23,102 bases of DNA. Origin: AC-32 sp035624425. Lineage in GTDB: Bacteria; Actinomycetota; Thermoleophilia; Gaiellales; Gaiellaceae. Below the pieces are notes generated by a model that saw only the letters and a list, made by a program, of their open reading frames with translations, was not told the origin of the DNA and ran no database searches. Below are positions 1-7,291 of the stretch, in pieces. The stretch covers positions 1 through 23,102 of the forward strand of contig DASPRN010000066.1 in NCBI GenBank assembly GCA_035624425.1, in the 5' to 3' direction. Position numbers and translations under genes: made by a program. Each line of letters opens with the position of its first letter. Within the stretch, counting starts at the first letter, position 1.

Positions 1-1169
1 TCCGGCCGGTCGGCTCCGAAGAGGACGGTCGAGGCCGGCGTCCCGCCGATCGCTTGCAGCTCGGGCTCGGAGAGAAACTTGAGGATCGGCGAGCGCGCCT
101 CGCCCTGCTCGTCGTGGACCACGTAGGCGAGACCCTTCGCCCCCCAGCTCCTGGCGACCTCCTCGAGATCCTCCAGTTCGGCGCGCGAGAGCTCCTGCGG
201 CACGGTCAGGCAGCGCACGGCCTCGGCCTCGCCGAACACCTTGAACCCGGAACCGCGCGTGACCTCGGTCAGGTCGCGGATCTCGAGCCCGAAGCGAAGA
301 TCGGGCTTGTCGGTGCCGTAGCGGAGCATCGAGTCGGCGTAGGAGAGGCGCGGGAACGGGATCTCGACCTCGACGCCGAGGCACTCGAGCCAGACCGCCT
401 GGATCATCCGCTCCATCAGCTCGAGGATGAGCTCGACGTCGGGGAACGCCATCTCGACGTCGAGCTGCGTCAGCTCCTGGACGCGGTCGGCGCGGAGGTC
501 CTCGTCCCGGAAGCAGCGCGCGATCTGGAAGTAGCGCTCGAAGCCGGCGATCACCAGGAGCTGCTTGAGGATCTGCGGCGACTGCGGCAGCGCGAAGAAG
601 CGGCCGGGCTGGAGCCGCGAGGGGACGATGAAGTCGCGCGCGCCCTCCGGGGTCGGCTTGAACAGGATCGGGGTCTCGATCTCGAGAAAGCCGGCCTCCT
701 CCATGATCCGGCGGATCGTCGAGACCATCCGCGCGCGCAGTCGCAGGTTGCGCTGCAGGCGCGGGCGGCGGAGGTCGATCCAGCGGTACCGGAGCCGGAG
801 CGTCTCGTCGACGCCCTCCTCGTCGAGCTGGAACGGGAGCGGCGGGCAACGCGAGAGGATCTCCAGCCGGTCGACCTGCAGCTCGACCTCCCCGGTCGGG
901 AGGCCGGGGTTCACGTTCTCGGCCGCGCGCGCGACCACCTCGCCCGTGGCGCGGAGCACGAATTCGTTCCGGATCTCGTGGGCCGCGGCCGCGGCTTCGG
1001 GGCTGCGCTCGGGGTTGATCACGAGCTGCCCGATCCCGGTCGCGTCGCGCAGGTCGACGAAGACGAGGCCGCCGTGGTCGCGCCGCCGCGAGACCCAGCC
1101 GGCCAGCGTGTGCCGCACGCCGACGTGCTCTTCGCGTAGCTCGCCCGCGCCGAGGTCCCGCCACATCAT
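1..1169 (-). CDS. aspS: Aspartyl-tRNA synthetase (aspS), 3' end cut by window edge
   Basis: Class II synthetase that charges tRNA-Asp in the cytoplasm. The frame is open from ATG 1169 to the window edge, giving 389 N-terminal residues; the family is usually near 580, so roughly the last third is missing. The start reads MMWRDLGAGEL, followed by an OB-fold anticodon-binding domain (GWVSRRRDHGGLVFVDLRD, about residues 27-45) and the start of the catalytic core, with ETPILFKPTPEGARDF, LPQSPQ and the motif 2 stretch FRDEDLRADRVQELTQLD. The insertion domain begins near the window edge. The ATG overlaps the hisS stop as ATGA, so translational coupling is likely; a second in-frame ATG follows at once (1166). 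Whether it is a discriminating AspRS or also charges tRNA-Asn cannot be judged from this part. Confidence 0.96.
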   Translation of the reverse strand, partial: MMWRDLGAGELREEHVGVRHTLAGWVSRRRDHGGLVFVDLRDATGIGQLVINPERSPEAAAAAHEIRNEFVLRATGEVVARAAENVNPGLPTGEVELQVDRLEILSRCPPLPFQLDEEGVDETLRLRYRWIDLRRPRLQRNLRLRARMVSTIRRIMEEAGFLEIETPILFKPTPEGARDFIVPSRLQPGRFFALPQSPQILKQLLVIAGFERYFQIARCFRDEDLRADRVQELTQLDVEMAFPDVELILELMERMIQAVWLECLGVEVEIPFPRLSYADSMLRYGTDKPDLRFGLEIRDLTEVTRGSGFKVFGEAEAVRCLTVPQELSRAELEDLEEVARSWGAKGLAYVVHDEQGEARSPILKFLSEPELQAIGGTPASTVLFGADRP

Positions 1170-2401
1170 CGCCTGAGCCTTTCCGCGAGCTCTGCGGTCG
1201 GAACCTCCTCGTCGGTCTCCCCCGGGCGGCGGATCTTCGACCGCTCCGGGCCCCACTCGACGACCGCCTTCGCCCCGAGGCGGCGCGCCTGCGTGAGCTG
1301 GCCCTTGAGCGAACGGCCGGCGTAATCGGTCTCGGCGCTCAGGCCGGCACGGCGGAGCTCGGCTACGAGTGGCAGCACACGCGTCTTGTGGTCGCTCTCG
1401 AGCAGCGTGACGAAGACGTCGATGCCGGGCCCATCGGTCGCGACCCCGGCCGCCTCGAGCGAGAGCAGCAGCCGCTCGATCCCGGCTCCGAAGCCGACCC
1501 CCGGTGTGGGCGGCCCGCCGATCGCCTCGACCAGGCCGTCGTAGCGCCCACCCGCGCAGATCGAGCTCTTGGCGCCGATCGCCTCGTCCACGAACTCGAA
1601 GACCGTGCGCGTGTAGTAGTCGAGGCCGCGGACGAGCGTCGGGACGAGTGTGTACTCGAGCGCGTAGTCATCGAGCAGCGCGCGGACCTGCTCGAAGTGC
1701 GCACGGCAGTCTTCACAGAGCGCGTCGCCGATCTTCGGCGCGTCGGCCAGCGCCGCCTGGATGTCCGGGTTCTTGACGTCGAAGACGCGCAGCGGGCTCG
1801 TCGCGCGCTTCAGGCGCGCCTCCTGGTCGAGCGCCTCGTCGTGCTCGTCGAGCCAGGCGTTCAGGCGCTCGAGGTACGCGGGGCGGCAGTTCTCGTCGCC
1901 GATCGAGTTCAGCTGCAGCTCGTAGGCGGTCACGCCGAGCCGGTCCAGCAGCTCCGAGTAGAGGTGGATCAGCTCGGCGTCGAGCGCCGGGTCAGGGGAA
2001 CCGATCGCCTCCACGGAGAGCTGCCAGTGCTCCCGGTAGCGGCCGCGCTGCGGCGCCTCGTGGCGGTACATCGAGGCGATCGTGTAGAGCTTGGCCGGCT
2101 GGCCCTCGCGGTGGAGCCCGTGCTCGAGGTAGGCGCGGGCGATCGGCGCGGTGCCCTCGGGCCGGAGGGTGAGCGAGCGGCCGCCACGGTCCTCGAACGT
2201 GTACATCTGCTTCTGGACGACGTCCGAGCCCGCGCCCGACGTGCGCTGGAAGAGCGCCGTGTCCTCGAAGCCGGGCGTCTGGATAGGCCGGTAGCCGTAC
2301 AGGGAGCAGACCCGGTTCGCCTCCCCGGTGACGAGCCGCCACAGCGGCTGCTCGGCGGGGAGGATGTCGTGAGTGCCTCGCGGCGCCTCGAACGTCGTCA
2401 C
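1166..2401 (-). CDS. hisS: Histidyl-tRNA synthetase (hisS)
   Basis: Charges tRNA-His. The 411 aa match the usual bacterial HisRS size. Visible landmarks are PRGTHDILP near residue 7, TLRPEGTAPIARAY (motif 1/2 region, 78-91), motif 2 MYRHEAPQRGRYREHWQ (111-127), the histidine-specific motif LVRGLDYYTRTVFEF (257-271), motif 3 GVGFGAGIERLLL (301-313), and a C-terminal anticodon-binding domain. The GTG start overlaps the upstream hydrolase stop (GTGA) and its own stop overlaps the aspS start (ATGA). The three genes therefore form one tight minus-strand operon, and hisS-aspS adjacency is common in bacteria. Confidence 0.97.
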   Translation of the reverse strand: MTTFEAPRGTHDILPAEQPLWRLVTGEANRVCSLYGYRPIQTPGFEDTALFQRTSGAGSDVVQKQMYTFEDRGGRSLTLRPEGTAPIARAYLEHGLHREGQPAKLYTIASMYRHEAPQRGRYREHWQLSVEAIGSPDPALDAELIHLYSELLDRLGVTAYELQLNSIGDENCRPAYLERLNAWLDEHDEALDQEARLKRATSPLRVFDVKNPDIQAALADAPKIGDALCEDCRAHFEQVRALLDDYALEYTLVPTLVRGLDYYTRTVFEFVDEAIGAKSSICAGGRYDGLVEAIGGPPTPGVGFGAGIERLLLSLEAAGVATDGPGIDVFVTLLESDHKTRVLPLVAELRRAGLSAETDYAGRSLKGQLTQARRLGAKAVVEWGPERSKIRRPGETDEEVPTAELAERLRR

Positions 2402-3036
2402 GAGACGCGCAGCGGGGCCAGGAACGGGTTTCGGGCAAGCTCGGTGCCGAGGGTCGTCGGCGGCCCGTGGCCGGAGTAGACGACCGTTTCCGGCGGGAGG
2501 CGATCGGTCAGGCCGCGGAGCGTCTCGATCAGCGTGTCCCAGTCGGCGCCGGGGAGGTCGACGCGTCCGACCGAGCCCGCGAAGAGCACGTCGCCCGAGA
2601 AGAGCGCCTCGTCCGCGTGGTAGGCGAGGTGCCCCGGCGAGTGGCCGGGGACGCGCAGCGTCTCGAACGTGATTCCGGCGAGCTCGAGCGTCTCGTCGCC
2701 CGCGAGGAGGACGTCGGGCGTGTGGCCCCGCGCCGTCACGCCGGCCGGGACGAGGTCGGGGAGGTTTTCGAGCATCGCCCGCTCGTCGTCGGCCATGTGC
2801 ACCGGAGCGCCGGTGCCCACGGCGAGCTCGGCGACCCCCAGCAGGTGGTCCCAGTGGCCGTGCGTGATCAGGATCGCGCTGCAGCGAGCGCCGAGCCGCG
2901 CCAGCTCGAGACGGAGCTCGGCGGAACCGCCGCTCGGGTCGATGACCACGGCCTCCTCCGCGCTTCGGCTCGAGCGCACGACGTAGCAGTTCGTCCCGAT
3001 CGGGCCGAGCTCATAGCGGTCGACGACGATGCTCAC
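2398..3036 (-). CDS. MBL-fold hydrolase, YcbL/glyoxalase II-like
   Basis: Metallo-beta-lactamase fold hydrolase of 212 aa. The metal-binding motif THGHWDH is at residues 58-64, followed by a second metal His in VPGHSPGH, an Asp in LFSGDVLF, and a final His in YSGHGPPT. The block AGSVGRVDLPG is typical of the short YcbL-type glyoxalase II-like branch, which lacks the long C-terminal glutathione-binding domain of true GloB. Substrate unknown; a thioester hydrolase is plausible. It is the first gene of the operon with hisS and aspS. The GTG start at 3036 is preceded by a GGTGAG ribosome-binding site (3042-3047) and a TAGACT -10 box (3058-3063). An MBL gene before hisS recurs in actinobacteria, but a functional link is not shown. 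Confidence 0.9.
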   Translation of the reverse strand: MSIVVDRYELGPIGTNCYVVRSSRSAEEAVVIDPSGGSAELRLELARLGARCSAILITHGHWDHLLGVAELAVGTGAPVHMADDERAMLENLPDLVPAGVTARGHTPDVLLAGDETLELAGITFETLRVPGHSPGHLAYHADEALFSGDVLFAGSVGRVDLPGADWDTLIETLRGLTDRLPPETVVYSGHGPPTTLGTELARNPFLAPLRVS

Positions 3037-3057
3037 AGGGCGCTCACCGGAGCGCTG

Positions 3058-3063
3058 AGTCTA
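3058..3063 (-). promoter_or_regulatory. Candidate -10 box for the MBL-hisS-aspS operon
   Basis: TAGACT on the minus strand, 21 nt before the GTG start. A GGTGAG Shine-Dalgarno sequence lies between them at 3042-3047. This gene therefore looks leadered, unlike several others in the window. No clear -35 box is visible. Confidence 0.45.
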
Positions 3064-3192
3064 ACGGCGCGCGGACAGATGTCCTGGCGGCCGGAGGGTC
3101 TCGCCGCGGCCGGTCCGATCCCGCTGCTCGCTCGTGTGTGCACCTCCTCGGGCCCCGCATCCCGGCGGGTCCCCTTGTCAAGGCGCGCCCGG

Positions 3193-3244
3193 CCTCCTCC
3201 CCACTGCGAGCCTAACGCCGAACGGCGCACGGGTGGGTGACGGG
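3193..3244 (+). repeat. Intergenic 52-bp element, copy A
   Basis: First of three ungapped copies (others at 8899-8950 and 15674-15725) of an element starting CCTCCTCCCC. It lies between the divergent MBL and cupin genes. 33 of 52 positions are identical in all three copies, including GCGA, GAA and CGCACG blocks. Its function is unknown. The rest of the 3037-3258 gap holds the operon promoter and nothing else I recognise. Confidence 0.75.
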
Positions 3245-3258
3245 ATCGTTCCGAGAGT

Positions 3259-3671
3259 GTGTCATTTCGCGGGCCCCGCCAGGGCTTGGCTCGGTTCGCG
3301 CAGGGGTGGGATCCGTCCGCGCGCCGGTGGGACCTATACGAGATCGAGACATCGCGTGGGAGCCGGTCGTCGGTGGTGCTCGAGTCGGACGCCGCCGCGC
3401 GAGCAGTCCTCATGGGGCTCGATCCGGGCCAGGAGCTCGGCGAGCACCAGGTCGAGGAGCACGCGTTCGTGCTCGTCGTGGACGGGGGCGTCCGGGTGGA
3501 ATCCGGCGGAGCGACGTTCGAGGCGCGGCCCGGAAGCCTGTTCACCTTCGAGCCTGGTGAGCGCCATTCGGTCTCGAGCGACGAAGGGGCGCGCCTTCTG
3601 CTCTTCCTCGCCCGTGGCCCGGGCCGGGCCACTACCGCGGCGAGGAGCAAACCGCCGGGGCCTCCGCCTAG
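3259..3671 (+). CDS. Cupin-domain protein, probable 1-nt frameshift near 3612
   Basis: A small single-domain cupin. From GTG 3259 the frame encodes a beta-barrel with the first motif GQELGEHQVEEHAFVLVV and the second motif RPGSLFTFEPGERHSV. Such proteins usually finish with LLLxLAPWPGxGH. Here the frame reads LLLFLA and then RGPGR, and would run on as low-complexity sequence to 3756, deep into the opposite gene. Reading in the -1 frame after GCC (3610-3612) gives P-WPGPGHYRGEEQTAGASA and a stop at 3669-3671. That restores the family-like tail and yields 137 aa. The restored stop forms a CTAG overlap with the convergent gene. One C has probably been lost at 3611-3613, through mutation or sequence error. 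The ligand or metal is unknown. The start is uncertain; only a weak GAGAG lies upstream. Confidence 0.7.
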
Positions 3672-4099
3672 CGGCGGCGACCCGTGCGCTCGGGCGGCTT
3701 CTGGCCCGTTCGCCGCAGGTAGTTGCGGTACATCGTGCGGTCCATCAGATACATGAACGGGATCAGGAACGCCGTGTAGACCACGCCGAGCAGCAGGCTC
3801 GTCGCGAGATGCTGCTTGTGGTTCAACAGGATGAAGGCCACGAAGAGCACGGGCGCGAAGATGAGCGACCGCCGCAGGACGCGCCGCCACGATGGCGGGT
3901 CGACCTTGCGGATCGAGCGGGCCGGCTGGCGCTTGGTGGCCTTCTTGACATCTCCCTTGCCATTCCGCCGCGAGTCGACCCCGCGAGGCCGCTTGGGGTC
4001 GTCGACCTCGACCTCATGCCCCTCGTCGTCGACGTAGACATATTCGTACTCGTGCCGGCGCTCCTTTTGCCGGCGGCGGCGCTGTTTCCGTGAAGGCAT
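3668..4099 (-). CDS. Basic two-helix membrane protein, 143 aa, downstream of hutI
   Basis: Uncharacterised. The ATG at 4099 starts a very basic N-terminus (MPSRKQRRRRQKERR), followed by an acidic/tyrosine-rich patch (EYEYVYVDDEGHEVEVDD), then basic sequence, then two membrane segments (about residues 79-92 SLIFAPVLFVAFIL and 98-115 ATSLLLGVVYTAFLIPFM) and a basic tail ending ERTGRRR. The topology is probably a hairpin with both ends in the cytoplasm. It lies 20 bp after the hutI stop on the same strand. A TACGCT -10-like box seven bases before the ATG suggests it may also have its own leaderless promoter. Its stop overlaps the frame-restored cupin stop as CTAG. I recognise no family function, and a role in histidine catabolism is not supported by sequence. 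Confidence 0.72.
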   Translation of the reverse strand: MPSRKQRRRRQKERRHEYEYVYVDDEGHEVEVDDPKRPRGVDSRRNGKGDVKKATKRQPARSIRKVDPPSWRRVLRRSLIFAPVLFVAFILLNHKQHLATSLLLGVVYTAFLIPFMYLMDRTMYRNYLRRTGQKPPERTGRRR

Positions 4100-4106
4100 G
4101 CCGTCT

Positions 4107-4112
4107 AGCGTA
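4107..4112 (-). promoter_or_regulatory. Candidate -10 box for the 143-aa membrane protein gene
   Basis: TACGCT on the minus strand, seven bases before ATG 4099, in the 20-bp gap after hutI. The spacing matches the other apparent leaderless starts in this window. It could also be chance. Confidence 0.3.
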
Positions 4113-4119
4113 TCGCCGG

Positions 4120-5367
4120 TCAGTGGCGCCGGAGCGGCTCGCCATTGCGGATCACGACCGCGACCAGATCGCCGCCGAGGTGGTACGCGAGGTGGCGCCA
4201 GTCGGGTGCTTCGATGAGGACGAGATCGGCCCGATATCCAGGCGCCAGCCGGCCCACTTGCCCGGCGAGGCCCAGGACCTGCGCCGCGTTCACGGTGCAG
4301 GCCCCGAGAGCCTCCTCTGGAGACATCCTCAGTTGCGTGCAGGCTAGCGAGCAGACGAGCGGCAGGCTCTCGCAGAACGCGCTGCCCGGATTGAAGTCGG
4401 TGGCGAGGGCGACCGCTGCGCCGGCGTCCAGGAGGCTCCTGGCCGGAGGCATGGGGCGGTCGAGAAAGAGCGCGCTCGCCGGCAGGAGGACCGAAACGAC
4501 GTCGGAGGCGGCAAGCGCCGTGACTCCTTCTGGGCCCGTCGCCTCGAGATGGTCGACGGACCGCGCACCGAGCTCGACGGCGAGCGGGACAGCGCCGAGC
4601 TCGCTGAACTGGTCGCCGTGGAGCCGTAACGCGAGACCGGCGTCCCGGCAGGCTTCGAGATAGCGGCGCGCCTGCGGCACGTCGAACGCTCCGCGCTCGA
4701 CGAACACGTCCGCCGCTTCCGCCAGATTCGCCGCCTCCGGCAGAACTTCGGCGAGGGCAAAGTCGAGATACGCGTCGGCATCCTCGAACTCCGGCGGGAC
4801 GGCATGTGCTCCGAGCCAGGTGGGAACCCCTTCCGCCGCCGCGATCGCGCGCAGTGATGCCAGCTCGGTTTCGCGGTCGAGCCCGTAGCCGGACTTGGCC
4901 TCGAAGGTCGTCGTCCCGGCACGCAACATCCAGCCGCGGTGCATCTCGACCTGGTCGCGCAGCCCTGAAGGCCCCGCAGCGCGAGTTGCCTCGACGGTCG
5001 AGAGGATGCCGCCGCCGGCCGCATGCAGCTCCTCGTAGCTCGCACCGGAGGCGCGCGCCGCGAACTCCGCGACGCGATCGCCGGCGAAGCATGCATGCGT
5101 GTGGCAATCGACGAGCCCCGGGATCGCGCTGAGCCCTCGTCCGTCGAGCTCGACAACGTCCCCCGAGAGCGATCCGAGGTCCGGCATACGGCCCGTCGCG
5201 ACGATCGTGCCGACCTCTGCGAGCACGTAGGCGTTCTCGACGACCTCCACGTGGGAAAGAGCGCTCCCGCGCAGCGGCGCTTCGGCGCCTCGATGCGTGA
5301 CGAGCTGCGCGAGATCGCGGACGAGCAGGCGCCGGCCGGAAGACCCGCCTGGCTCTGCGGCCGTCAC
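4120..5367 (-). CDS. hutI: Imidazolonepropionase (hutI)
   Basis: Third enzyme of histidine degradation. It hydrolyses 4-imidazolone-5-propionate to N-formimino-L-glutamate (EC 3.5.2.7) and is a metal-dependent amidohydrolase-superfamily enzyme. At 415 aa it matches the family's usual length. The metal motif HTH sits at residues 89-91 in GLVDCHTHACFAGDR. Further landmarks are AKSGYGLDRETE, LGAHAVPPEF, LHGDQFSELG, DHLEATGPEG and ATDFNPGSAFCES, all typical of HutI. The open frame continues upstream to 5868, but that part is antisense-like filler over hutU. The GTG at 5367 overlaps the hutU stop (GTGA) and yields the expected length, so I chose it. It is translationally coupled to hutU. Confidence 0.96.
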   Translation of the reverse strand: MTAAEPGGSSGRRLLVRDLAQLVTHRGAEAPLRGSALSHVEVVENAYVLAEVGTIVATGRMPDLGSLSGDVVELDGRGLSAIPGLVDCHTHACFAGDRVAEFAARASGASYEELHAAGGGILSTVEATRAAGPSGLRDQVEMHRGWMLRAGTTTFEAKSGYGLDRETELASLRAIAAAEGVPTWLGAHAVPPEFEDADAYLDFALAEVLPEAANLAEAADVFVERGAFDVPQARRYLEACRDAGLALRLHGDQFSELGAVPLAVELGARSVDHLEATGPEGVTALAASDVVSVLLPASALFLDRPMPPARSLLDAGAAVALATDFNPGSAFCESLPLVCSLACTQLRMSPEEALGACTVNAAQVLGLAGQVGRLAPGYRADLVLIEAPDWRHLAYHLGGDLVAVVIRNGEPLRRH

Positions 5368-7073
5368 CCTGCGCGCGGCGGCATCGGCGGCTCGAGACCG
5401 TGTCGAGCCGCCGCCCGAAGGGCTTCCGGGTAACCAGCGTCGACGTGCCGAAGGACGCCGGTGCCGGGGTCGGTCGTGAGCACGCGCTCGAGACGCTCTG
5501 CGCCCTCCGAGGTGCCGTCCGCGACGACCACCATCCCGGCGTGGATCGAGTTGCCGATGCCGACGCCGCCACCGTGATGGACGCTCACCCAGGTGGCGCC
5601 GGCTGCCACGTTGAGGAGCGCATTCAGGATCGGCCAGTCGGCGATCGCATCGGAACCGTCGCGCATCGCCTCCGTCTCGCGGAACGGAGATGCCACCGAG
5701 CCTGCGTCGAGGTGATCGCGCCCGATCACGACCGGTGCCTTGACGCGACCGCTGCGAACGAGCTCGTTGATCGCCAGGCCGGCGGCGGCGCGGGCGCCGT
5801 AGCCAAGCCAGCAGATCCGCGCAGGGAGCCCCTGGAATGCGACCCGGCCGGGGGCCAGGGACAGCCACCGCTGGAGAGCCTTGTCCTCCGGGAACAGCGT
5901 TCGAAGCGCCGTGTCGATCACTGCGATGTCGTCGGCCTCACCCGACAACGCAGCCCACCGGAACGGTCCGACGCCCTCACAGAAAAGCGGCCGAATATAG
6001 GCCGGGACGAAGCCCGGGTATGTAAACGCGTCTTCTACGCCACCTTCTGCGGCCTCACCTCGCAGGTTGTTGCCATAATCGAAAACATAGCTGCCGGCCC
6101 GGACGTAGTCGAGCAGGCCCCTGACATGAACGGCAATCGACTCCCGAGCCCGCCGCACGTACTCGTCCGGGTCGGCCCTGCGGAGCGCCGCGGCCTCTTC
6201 GACGTCGAGCCCGCTCGGCACGTAGCCGTTCAGCGGGTCGTGCGCGGCGGTCTGGTCGGTGACGAGGTCGAAGTGCTCACCACGGCGCGCAAGCTCCGGC
6301 ACGACGTCGGCCGCGTTTGCGAGCAGCGCCACCGAGAGCGCTTCACCGTCGCGAGCGGCGGCGCGGATCCGGCCGAGAGCCTCGTCGAGATCCTCGGTCG
6401 CCTCGTCCAGATAGCGAGTCTCGAGGCGGCGCCGGATGCGCGTCGGATCGACCTCGATACAGAGAATGGCCGCGCCCGCCAGGGTCCCCGCGAGCGGCTG
6501 GGCCCCGCCCATGCCGCCGAGCCCAGCCGTGAGGATCGTCCGGCCGGAGAGGTCGGGCGAGCCGAAATGCTTCTCGCCGGCCGCCGCGAAGGTCTGGTAC
6601 GTCCCCTGAAGGATCCCCTGCGTGCCGATGTAGATCCAGCTGCCGGCGGTCATCTGCCCGAACATCGTCAGGCCCAGCGCCTCGAGCCGGCGAAACTCGT
6701 CCCAGGTCGCCCACCGGGGAACGAGCAGCGAGTTCGCGATCAGGACCCGTGGCGCGCCGGCGTGGGTGCGGAAGACGCCTACCGGCTTCCCGCTCTGGAC
6801 GAGCAGCGTCTCGTCCTCGCCAAGCGTGAGAAGCGAGCGGACGATCGCCCGCAGTGCCTCGTGGTTGCGCGCGGCTTTGCCCGATCCCCCGTAGACGACC
6901 AGCTCCTCCGGCCGCTCGGCGACCTCCGGGTCGAGGTTGTTGAGGAGCATCCTCAGCGGCGCCTCGGTAGACCAGGAGCGGGCGCTGAGCTCCGTGCCGC
7001 GCGGTGCGCGGATCGCCGAGAGGTCGCCGCACAGGCTCTCCACGGTCGCCTCGAGCGAGCGCGTCGTGCTCAC
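5364..7073 (-). CDS. hutU: Urocanate hydratase (hutU)
   Basis: Second enzyme of histidine degradation. It hydrates urocanate to 4-imidazolone-5-propionate using tightly bound NAD+ (EC 4.2.1.49). At 569 aa it is normal for the family. The nucleotide-binding loop reads TAGLGGMGGAQPLAG, and the urocanase signature FQGLPARICW (residues 413-422) carries the active-site cysteine at 421. Other landmarks are VVYGGSGKAARN, GTQGILQGTYQTF, FDYGNNLRGEA and VSVHHGGGVGIG. The GTG start at 7073 overlaps the stop of the 73-aa gene (GTGA). The open frame extends further upstream, but a longer N-terminus would have no family counterpart. Confidence 0.97.
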   Translation of the reverse strand: MSTTRSLEATVESLCGDLSAIRAPRGTELSARSWSTEAPLRMLLNNLDPEVAERPEELVVYGGSGKAARNHEALRAIVRSLLTLGEDETLLVQSGKPVGVFRTHAGAPRVLIANSLLVPRWATWDEFRRLEALGLTMFGQMTAGSWIYIGTQGILQGTYQTFAAAGEKHFGSPDLSGRTILTAGLGGMGGAQPLAGTLAGAAILCIEVDPTRIRRRLETRYLDEATEDLDEALGRIRAAARDGEALSVALLANAADVVPELARRGEHFDLVTDQTAAHDPLNGYVPSGLDVEEAAALRRADPDEYVRRARESIAVHVRGLLDYVRAGSYVFDYGNNLRGEAAEGGVEDAFTYPGFVPAYIRPLFCEGVGPFRWAALSGEADDIAVIDTALRTLFPEDKALQRWLSLAPGRVAFQGLPARICWLGYGARAAAGLAINELVRSGRVKAPVVIGRDHLDAGSVASPFRETEAMRDGSDAIADWPILNALLNVAAGATWVSVHHGGGVGIGNSIHAGMVVVADGTSEGAERLERVLTTDPGTGVLRHVDAGYPEALRAAARHGLEPPMPPRAG

Positions 7074-7291
7074 GATTTCTGCCTCTCGCGCGCGCGGAGC
7101 GAATGCCAGGTCCAACCGCCCGCGGCGATGAACGCGCTGGTTGCTACGAGAAGTGCCCACCAGATACGTCCTCCGGTCAGGACGACGATCACGACCAGAA
7201 CGACGGCGAACCCGCCATACACCAGGACCGTGTCGCGATAGGGACGGGACGTCCGCTTGCGAGAGGGGTTGCCGCCGTTGGTGCTCGTCAC
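7070..7291 (-). CDS. Small two-helix membrane protein inside the hut operon
   Basis: Uncharacterised 73-aa protein. The N-terminus is polar and basic (NGGNPSRKRTSRPYRD). It is followed by two hydrophobic stretches, about residues 21-40 (TVLVYGGFAVVLVVIVVLTG) and 43-60 (IWWALLVATSAFIAAGGW), then a basic tail (HSLRARERQKS). The charge pattern predicts a hairpin with both ends in the cytoplasm. Its GTG start overlaps the hutH stop and its stop overlaps the hutU start, both as GTGA. It is therefore locked into the operon and should be made together with the enzymes. No known Hut transporter or regulator has this size or pattern, so function is open. Confidence 0.75.
   Translation of the reverse strand: MTSTNGGNPSRKRTSRPYRDTVLVYGGFAVVLVVIVVLTGGRIWWALLVATSAFIAAGGWTWHSLRARERQKS

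Noticed and set aside
3134..3258. Small coding frames in the gap before the cupin gene
   Set aside because: No start with a ribosome-binding site or leaderless spacing, and the translations are low-complexity.
3605..3620. Programmed -1 frameshift in the cupin gene
   Set aside because: There is no slippery heptamer or downstream pseudoknot that I can see. A missing C is simpler.
5400..7241. 613-codon plus-strand open frame opposite hutU
   Set aside because: It is the mirror frame of hutU with no domain pattern. Long antisense frames are expected at this GC content.
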